DNA of 9,478 bases from Gammaproteobacteria bacterium. Lineage in GTDB: Bacteria; Pseudomonadota; Gammaproteobacteria; JALTLT01. The stretch covers positions 1 to 9,478 of the forward strand of contig JALTLT010000447.1 of the NCBI GenBank assembly GCA_027001815.1. The letters are read 5' to 3'. The number at the start of each line of letters is the position of its first letter. Position 1 is the first letter of the stretch. The notes beneath the pieces are model-generated. The model made no database searches. It saw only the letters and a list, made by a program, of their open reading frames with translations, and was not told the DNA's origin. Both the position numbers and the translations under genes were made by a program. Shown piece by piece: positions 1 through 4,605 of the stretch.

Positions 1-259
1 GATCCATGTAGAGTTTTGCCGGGATCTCCACATAGACCTGGCTCCATGGCTCCCCGTCGGAACGGAGGACCGGGGTCTGCGACACGAGTGTGTTGCGATT
101 GTGGATCTTGAGTACTGCGACATGTTCACCCTGGGCACCCTGTGCGGGGAGTGGCAGCAGGCCCGTCAGCAGGCCGCAAAGCAGGAGAGCCTGGAGCAGA
201 CGTGTCGCGGTACCGGAGGGGCCGGATCCGCTCCTTCGGGAGAGGCTTGCTCTATTCAT
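1..259 (-). CDS. Secreted protein, N-terminal part only (possible PilY1-like pilus tip protein)
   Basis: This is an open frame of 86 codons that runs off the left edge, so only the N-terminus is seen. It starts with ATG at 257-259 and overlaps the stop of the upstream PilX-like gene by 8 bp, which implies translational coupling. A basic N-region (MNRASLSRRSG...) is followed at about residues 21-38 by a hydrophobic core (LLQALLLCGLLTGLLPLP) and a likely signal peptidase I site near AQG-AQG, so export is predicted. The Cys in the core lacks a proper lipobox. The visible mature part has no von Willebrand or beta-propeller motif. In many proteobacteria the gene after pilX is pilY1, encoding a pilus tip adhesin or assembly factor. 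That identity rests on position alone; another exported pilus-associated protein is equally compatible. Confidence 0.6.
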   Translation of the reverse strand, partial: MNRASLSRRSGSGPSGTATRLLQALLLCGLLTGLLPLPAQGAQGEHVAVLKIHNRNTLVSQTPVLRSDGEPWSQVYVEIPAKLYMD

Positions 260-683
260 TGCCGTACCCCGCCGGTGATGTCGGAATGAAGGCGACCACC
301 TCCACCTCCGCCTTGCGGTCGGGGAGCGAGATCGAGTTCTCCACCACGTCGCTCCCTTTCCACAGTGTCGAGAAGCCCGGGGGATAGCGGACCGTCTCCC
401 CGAGCACACGGATGTTCACCACGTAGTTGCCGGTCTCTTTCACGTCCTGGGGAACGATGGTGGTCTTGAACGCCGTCATGTAGCCCAGGACCGCCACGGC
501 GCCGCCATCGGCGCCGTAGAACTGGACAGTATCCTGACGCAGGTGGCCGGTACCCTTGATGCTGGACTGCACGGAGTAGAGGGTTCCCAGTCCGGCGATG
601 GTGAAGAGCAGCAGCAGCATCAGCACTGTGATCAGTACGAAACCGCCTGCCCGTGCGGTCGAGAGGCAACTGAATCTGGCCAT
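252..683 (-). CDS. pilX: PilX-like type IV pilus minor pilin
   Basis: This encodes 143 residues. A short basic leader ends in Gly-Gly (residues 13-14), followed by one long hydrophobic segment (FVLITVLMLLLLFTIAGLG, about 15-33), as in class III prepilin-like proteins cut by PilD. The usual Glu at mature position 5 is replaced by Thr, which is typical of the PilX/GspK type. After the membrane segment, QDTVQFYGADGG at about 50-61 resembles the conserved 'F(Y/Q)AADGG' stretch of PilX N-terminal domains. Family knowledge says PilX joins a minor-pilin complex at the pilus tip that primes assembly and works with PilY1. The start is 3 bp after the pilin stop, with a weak GGTGG upstream inside the pilin gene, so the cluster is probably one transcript. 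The protein is short for a PilX, with no obvious long C-terminal domain. Confidence 0.72.
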   Translation of the reverse strand: MARFSCLSTARAGGFVLITVLMLLLLFTIAGLGTLYSVQSSIKGTGHLRQDTVQFYGADGGAVAVLGYMTAFKTTIVPQDVKETGNYVVNIRVLGETVRYPPGFSTLWKGSDVVENSISLPDRKAEVEVVAFIPTSPAGYGNE

Positions 684-686
684 GAT

Positions 687-1199
687 CTACCACCCGCTCT
701 GATTGTCGTGGGTCTTCGCACCGTCCTGGTCGAGGGTCAGGGCACCGCCATTGCTGCCCATCGGGGCCCCCCGGCCCTCCACCGGGGTCGCGGTGACGAG
801 GTAGCTGCTGTTGCTGTTGGCCCTGACCGTGTAGGTGTAGCGTACGGCCTTGCCGTCGGTCGCCTGCTTGGGGGTGAATCGCAGCCAGGAGGTGATGGTG
901 TCGGACCGGACCGAGCCGTCGTCGTTCTCGGCGTAGGTGTAGGTGTGATCCTGGTTGTCGGCCCCGCACTCCGCGGCCGGGCAGTAGAAGCCGTAGATCG
1001 CGTTGTGCTGCTCCAGCAGCATGGCCAGGGCAGTGAGGTTGGTCTTTGCCTCTGCCAGGCGGGATCTCTCCACGTAGCGGGAATAGAGGGGGACGGCTGT
1101 CACGGCGAGTATCGCCATGATGACCAGCGCGAGCATCAGCTCGACGAGGCTGAAACCCCGAGGGAGGGAGGGGCCGAGATGGTGTGCTCTCTGGTTCAT
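687..1199 (-). CDS. Type IV pilin (PilE/PilA-like)
   Basis: This encodes 170 residues. The prepilin signature is clear: a 15-residue leader ending in Arg-Gly, then FSLVELMLALVIMAILAV, with Phe at mature +1 and Glu at +5. PilD should cut after Gly15. The hydrophobic helix is followed by the amphipathic YSRYVERSRLAEAKTNL region typical of type IVa pilins of the PilE class. The globular part contains a Cys pair (about residues 67 and 72) that is closely spaced and near the N-terminal helix, not the usual C-terminal disulfide loop. The start is supported by GGAG five bases upstream of ATG. It is the first gene of a tight minus-strand cluster with the PilX-like gene 3 bp downstream. It could be the major subunit or a minor pilin of the PilE type; the sequence does not decide. 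Confidence 0.8.
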   Translation of the reverse strand: MNQRAHHLGPSLPRGFSLVELMLALVIMAILAVTAVPLYSRYVERSRLAEAKTNLTALAMLLEQHNAIYGFYCPAAECGADNQDHTYTYAENDDGSVRSDTITSWLRFTPKQATDGKAVRYTYTVRANSNSSYLVTATPVEGRGAPMGSNGGALTLDQDGAKTHDNQSGW

Positions 1200-1642
1200 A
1201 CAGGCTCCATTTCCGGGGAACTTCCCTATGTCACCGGGCGAGCCGAAAAGCAGGTGTCGACTGTTCCGGTCCCGAGTGCCCGCGATCCCCTGGAGGTATC
1301 ACGGCAGGTTGGGCGTGGTCACCCGTCGCCGAGGGGCATTGGTTTCAGGTGGGTTGCGCCACCTCTGCCTCCCGCCGGAAAGCCGCCGTCCGGAGAGGTG
1401 ACGCAGGGGGACGTTTCGCCTTTGCGCCCAAACTCAAATTTAGTGGCAGATCCGCAAGAAACTGAAGGGGTGACCGATCGGCGGTGCGGATCGGCCGACG
1501 AACGCGGGTCTGCACCGGGGGAACGGGGGTGGATTTCTCGTGTTTCCCTGTCTTTTTCCGTCCCGCCGCTACCGCGACTCCGTGGACCGCCGGCGTCTCC
1601 CGCACGGTGCTCCTCGGCCCGGATCCGCCGTAAACCGGTTAA
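1200..1642. other. Gene-free stretch upstream of the pilin gene
   Basis: No credible gene is visible in these 443 bases. The open frames that cross it have proline/arginine-rich shadow composition and no recognisable motif. It must hold the promoter of the pilus cluster (minus strand). I looked for a sigma-54 GG-N10-GC element and for a sigma-70 pair and saw neither convincingly. A short AT-richer patch at about 1430-1465 is the most promoter-like part by base composition. The right end borders the repeat at 1643. Confidence 0.5.
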
Positions 1643-1677
1643 CAGGCTGTTGAAAAACAACGTTTTTCGGCAGCCTG
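1643..1677. repeat. Left-end hairpin of repeat copy 1
   Basis: Left arm CAGGCTGTTGAAAAAC pairs with right arm GTTTTTCGGCAGCCTG around a three-base loop, with mismatch only at the two bases after CAGGCTG. The equivalent hairpin of copy 2 (6787-6821) has changes in the arms that largely keep the pairing, which suggests the fold matters. Confidence 0.65.
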
Positions 1678-1701
1678 TGCCGCGGCGCGGGGATGCTCCG
1701 T

Positions 1702-1933
1702 CGTTTTCAATGAGGCCAGCAGCCTGTCGGGCTTTGACAGGCGGTCAGGTTCTGGTGCTTTCCGCGGGGCCCCGAGAGGCGGGAAGGCTCTCCCGGGGGC
1801 GTTGGCGGCAGGGATGCCGCCGACGAGCCCCCAGGGATGGGTTTACGGCGTCCCCCGGGAGGGCCTTCCCGCCTCTCGGGGCGGAGTGACCTTCAGCTTG
1901 AAGTCCGACAGGCTGCTGGCCTCATTGAAAACG
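1702..1933. repeat. Large nested hairpin inside repeat copy 1
   Basis: The outer arms 1702-1730 and 1905-1933 are perfect 29-bp inverted repeats (CGTTTTCAATGAGGCCAGCA...). Inside, arms at 1769-1801 and 1849-1882 pair over about 33 bases with few mismatches (core CCCCGAGAGGCGGGAAGG). At the tip, CGTTGGCGGCA (1800-1810) pairs with TGCCGCCGACG (1815-1825) around GGGA. The pairing is three-tiered. The inner part contains CAGGGATGGGTTTACGGCG, which from memory resembles a common dispersed repeat of GC-rich gammaproteobacteria; that is recall, not a search result. It looks like a REP/BIME-type unit captured in, or grown from, the centre of the repeat. Confidence 0.8.
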
Positions 1934-1968
1934 TGAGGAAGCCGGAAATCGCATTTTCGGCTTCCGGC

Positions 1969-1999
1969 GTTGAAAAAGGCCAGGACGGCCTTTGTCAAC
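1969..1999. terminator. Bidirectional terminator-like hairpin, copy 1
   Basis: GTTGAAAAAGGCC and GGCCTTTGTCAAC pair over 13 bases with one mismatch around AGGAC. The A-tract/GGCC/T-tract layout suits termination on either strand, although the T-run is broken by a G here. It sits 128 bp upstream of the diguanylate cyclase start and could reduce read-through into that gene. Confidence 0.5.
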
Positions 2000-2127
2000 A
2001 TCCTGTCAAGCGGGGAGATGCCAGGGGGCAGATTTTCATTGACCCCAAGGGGATACGGCGTATATCCTCGGAGCAGATATCACTTTCCGTCGATACCAGC
2101 CGTCGGGTTGGATTCTTCAATCGATTC

Positions 2128-3594
2128 ATGCACATCCTCACTTCTCGCTGGCGGCTGATCGCGATTCTCGGCGTGATCCTCGTGGCGGGGTTCGTCGCCG
2201 TCAACCTGGCGCACTACCACGTCTCGCGCAACTCCATCCGCTCCACGCTGATCCACAACGAGCTTCCCCTCACCAGCAACAATATCTATGCCGAGATCCA
2301 GGCGGGGCTCCTGCGCCCGATCTATATCTCTTCGCTGATGGCCAACGATACCTTCGTCAAGGACTGGATGCTGGGCGGGGAGAGGGAGGAACGGAAGATC
2401 GTCAAGTATCTGGCCGAGATCCGTGAGAAGTACGATGTCTCTTCCACCTTTCTCGTCTCGGCCCGCACTCTGCGGTACTACCACTACAAAGGGACACTCA
2501 AGACCGTCTCCCGGCAGGTTCCCAAGGATGCCTGGTTCTTCTCGATGGAGAGCCACCCTGCCGCCTACCGCGTCGACGTGGATACCGACGAGGCCAAGAG
2601 CAACGATCTCACCATCTTCGTCAACCACAAGGTCTACGACTACGATGGCAACTTCATTGCCGTGACAGGTCTCGGCCTGGACGTGATGAGCATCGGCGAA
2701 CTGATTCGCCGCTACAGCGAGAACTACCGGCGCAACATCTACTTCGTCGATCGCAGCGGCAATGTGACCCGGCATCTCGATCCGGCGCAGATCGGCAGGA
2801 TCAACATCCTCAAGGTACCGGGAATCTCGTCGGTGGCGGCCGACATGCTCACGGGAGAAGAGGGTTTCCTCTCCTACCGGGGCGAGGGGGGCGAGATCCT
2901 CGTCTCCTACCGGTTTATTCCCGAACTGAACTGGTACCTGGTGGTGGAACAGCCCGAGAGTGAGGCACTGGCACCTCTGCGGCAGGCGCTGGTCTTCAAC
3001 CTGATGGTGAGTGGAGCCGTCACGCTCCTGGCGCTGGTGATCAGCGGCTACGCGGTCACCCGCTTTCAGTCCCGCCTCCAGGAGCTGGCCAGGACGGACC
3101 GACTGACGGGGGTCTGCAACCGTCTCTATTTCGACATCGTCTTCTCTCATCTCATGGGCCGTGCCAGCCGCGGATGCGCTCCATTCACGCTCGCCATCGT
3201 CGATGTCGACAACCTCAAGGCGGTCAATGATCGCGAGGGGCACCTGGAGGGGGACCGGCTGCTGCGGGAGATCGTCGCGTCGATCCGCCATCGGCTCCGC
3301 GCGAGCGATACCCTGTGTCGCTGGGGGGGCGACGAGTTCGTCATTCTCCTGGAGGAGTGCGACCTGGCGACCGGGATCCGGTTGCTCGAGGAGATTCGTC
3401 GCAGGGTTGGGGAGGACGTGCGGCCCGGACTTCCCGGGATCCCGGCGAGCATCAGCGCAGGTCTGGCGGAGTATCGGCAGGGAGACGACGGGAAGAGCCT
3501 TCTGGCCCGTGCGGACAGGGCACTCTATCGGGCCAAGGAGGGGGGACGCGACCGGGTCTGTGGAGAACCGCCGGTCGAGGAGGCTCCGGCGTGA
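2128..3594 (+). CDS. Membrane diguanylate cyclase with periplasmic (dCache-like) sensor and GGDEF domain
   Basis: This encodes 488 residues from the ATG at 2128. It should make cyclic di-GMP from two GTP at the inner membrane. A first membrane helix is at about residues 9-27. A periplasmic sensor of about 255 residues follows, with a dCache-like pattern (WFFSMESHPAAYRVDVDTD, then VYDYDGNFIAVTGLGLDV). A second helix lies at about 287-312. The GGDEF domain covers about 320-475 with DRLTG at 324-328, the active-site GGDEF at 400-404 and the inhibitory I-site RASD at 391-394, so the enzyme looks active and product-inhibited. The frame is open upstream to 1837, but that part is repeat DNA and translates to low-complexity sequence; 2128 is the only in-frame ATG, GTG or TTG after the repeat and places the first helix at the N-terminus. 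Its ribosome binding site is weak. The ligand is unknown. Confidence 0.9.
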   Translation: MHILTSRWRLIAILGVILVAGFVAVNLAHYHVSRNSIRSTLIHNELPLTSNNIYAEIQAGLLRPIYISSLMANDTFVKDWMLGGEREERKIVKYLAEIREKYDVSSTFLVSARTLRYYHYKGTLKTVSRQVPKDAWFFSMESHPAAYRVDVDTDEAKSNDLTIFVNHKVYDYDGNFIAVTGLGLDVMSIGELIRRYSENYRRNIYFVDRSGNVTRHLDPAQIGRINILKVPGISSVAADMLTGEEGFLSYRGEGGEILVSYRFIPELNWYLVVEQPESEALAPLRQALVFNLMVSGAVTLLALVISGYAVTRFQSRLQELARTDRLTGVCNRLYFDIVFSHLMGRASRGCAPFTLAIVDVDNLKAVNDREGHLEGDRLLREIVASIRHRLRASDTLCRWGGDEFVILLEECDLATGIRLLEEIRRRVGEDVRPGLPGIPASISAGLAEYRQGDDGKSLLARADRALYRAKEGGRDRVCGEPPVEEAPA

Positions 3595-3623
3595 CTCCTC
3601 CGACACTGCTCCCGGCGGGTCAA

Positions 3624-3640
3624 GCCCCTCCGTGAGGGGC
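3624..3640. other. Short perfect hairpin between the cyclase and HDOD genes
   Basis: GCCCCTC and GAGGGGC pair perfectly around CGT in the 95-bp gap between the two plus-strand genes. No T-run follows, so a classical terminator is unlikely. It may stabilise the upstream message end or partly separate the expression of the two genes. Confidence 0.45.
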
Positions 3641-3689
3641 CGATAGAGGGGGGGAGGAGGGCGCCACAGCCCGTCAAGGAGGGAGCGCA

Positions 3690-4580
3690 TTGGCACAGCG
3701 GCGAGGGAGCGATGTGAGTGGCGGAAGCAGGGATGTGGCGCGCCTGGTGCAGACCATCATGGCCGATGCGCGGCGCGGGATGCTCGAGTTGCCCACGCTT
3801 CCCGATGTGGCGCTGCGGGTGCGGGTGGCGATGCAGGACAACGGCCGGCGCATGGCCGAGCTGGCCCGTATCATCCAGGTCGATCCCGCCCTCACCGCAC
3901 GTCTGGTCAAGGTGGTCAACAGCCCCCTCTACCGGGCCAACCGGCACATCGACGACTGTCACAAGGCGATCACCCGGCTGGGACTCGTCACCACCCGCAA
4001 TCTGGTGATGGGGTTCACCCTCCGCAACCTGTTTCAGCCCCGTCAGCACCGGCTCGCCGAACGGCTGCGGGAGAGCTGGCGGCATAGCTGCCGGGTCGCG
4101 GCCATCAGCAGCGTTCTCGCCCGCCTCACTCCGGGGGTGGACACCGGCCGGGCACTCCTGGCCGGTCTCATTCACGATATCGGCGAACTGCCGATCCTGC
4201 TCTACCTGGAAAAGCGGGGAAGTGTGGAGGGGATTCCCCTCGAACGGATCCTGCGGCAGCTCCGGGCACCGCTCGGCAGTCTCGTGCTCCAGGCGTGGCA
4301 GTTCGACCGGGAGCTGGTGGAGGTGCCACGCCGGGTGGAGGAGTGGGGCGAAGCCGCCGAGGGGCCCATCGGCTGCCTCGATATCGTCCAGGTGGCCCAC
4401 GTCCACAGCCTGTTCGGCACCGGCGGAGTCTCGCGGCCGCCACCCCTCTACGAGCTTCCCGCTTTCCGCAGGCTCCCCATCAGTCGCCTCGGCCCCGACG
4501 CCAGCCTCGAACTGCTGGAACAGTCCCAGCAGGAGATCGATGAGGTGCTCGATATCCTGCACGGAGGCGGGATCGATTGA
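3690..4580 (+). CDS. HDOD domain protein
   Basis: This encodes 296 residues from a TTG at 3690-3692, chosen because GGAGG lies seven bases upstream. The HDOD domain spans about residues 34-235: LPTLPDVALRV at 35-45, then IIQVDPALTARLVKVVNSPLY at 61-81, ESWRHSC at 128-134 and GLIHDIGELPIL at 159-170. HDOD is a relative of the HD phosphohydrolases that usually lacks their full metal set. Here His162-Asp163 remain, but the later paired histidines are replaced in the AWQFDRELVEVP region. Members act as non-enzymatic signalling scaffolds, often in c-di-GMP, chemotaxis or pilus-motility circuits. No second output domain is present. It lies 95 bp after the diguanylate cyclase on the same strand, so co-transcription and shared signalling are plausible but not shown. 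Confidence 0.88.
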   Translation: MAQRRGSDVSGGSRDVARLVQTIMADARRGMLELPTLPDVALRVRVAMQDNGRRMAELARIIQVDPALTARLVKVVNSPLYRANRHIDDCHKAITRLGLVTTRNLVMGFTLRNLFQPRQHRLAERLRESWRHSCRVAAISSVLARLTPGVDTGRALLAGLIHDIGELPILLYLEKRGSVEGIPLERILRQLRAPLGSLVLQAWQFDRELVEVPRRVEEWGEAAEGPIGCLDIVQVAHVHSLFGTGGVSRPPPLYELPAFRRLPISRLGPDASLELLEQSQQEIDEVLDILHGGGID

Positions 4581-4583
4581 TCG

Positions 4584-4605
4584 GATCCGGGCCGGTGCGC
4601 GGATC
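4584..4605. other. Weak hairpin at the convergent gene ends
   Basis: GATCCG and CGGATC form a six-pair stem with a ten-base loop in the 23-bp gap between the convergent HDOD and fusion genes, reaching into the stop codon of the latter. There is no T-tract. It might act as a shared transcript end, but support is thin. Confidence 0.25.

Larger units (their letters stand above)
1643..2005. repeat. MITE-like palindromic repeat, copy 1 (enlarged centre)
   Basis: The ends form 15-bp terminal inverted repeats, CAGGCTGTTGAAAAA on the left and the complement of CAGGATGTTGAAAAA on the right, with one mismatch. The outer 71 bases on the left match copy 2 (6787-6949) at about 63 of 71 positions. The right 84 bases match copy 2 with one substitution and one missing T. 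The centre differs: copy 2 has a short loop where copy 1 has a 232-nt nested hairpin. No transposase is encoded, so it would need one in trans. It lies between the divergent pilus cluster and the diguanylate cyclase gene. I see no exact target-site duplication (TTAA on the left, TCAA on the right). Confidence 0.8.

Noticed and set aside
130..200. Lipoprotein signal in the truncated secreted protein
   Set aside because: The Cys in ALLLCG lacks Gly, Ala or Ser just before it and sits in mid-core, and a signal peptidase I site follows.
1200..1642. Sigma-54 promoter for the pilin gene
   Set aside because: Candidate GG and GC dinucleotides are present on the minus strand, but none have the required ten-base spacing in a TGGC/TTGC context.
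543..1889. Plus-strand open frame of 448 residues across the pilus cluster, intergenic region and repeat
   Set aside because: It is antisense to PilX and the pilin and then runs through non-coding and palindromic DNA; there is no domain signal.
1643..2005. CRISPR array or structured riboswitch in the repeat region
   Set aside because: There are no regularly spaced direct repeats with unique spacers, and the same sequence recurs at 6787-6949 beside an unrelated gene, which fits a mobile palindromic repeat better than a riboswitch.
1639..2009. Target-site duplication around the repeat copies
   Set aside because: Copy 1 flanks are TTAA and TCAA, and copy 2 flanks are CTGG and CTAG. Each matches at three of four bases, so no exact duplication can be claimed.
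2080..3696. Long open frame on the minus strand opposite the diguanylate cyclase
   Set aside because: Its translation is rich in Arg, Asp, Pro and Gln with no motifs, as expected for a shadow of a GC-rich gene; the plus strand has clear GGDEF and membrane features.
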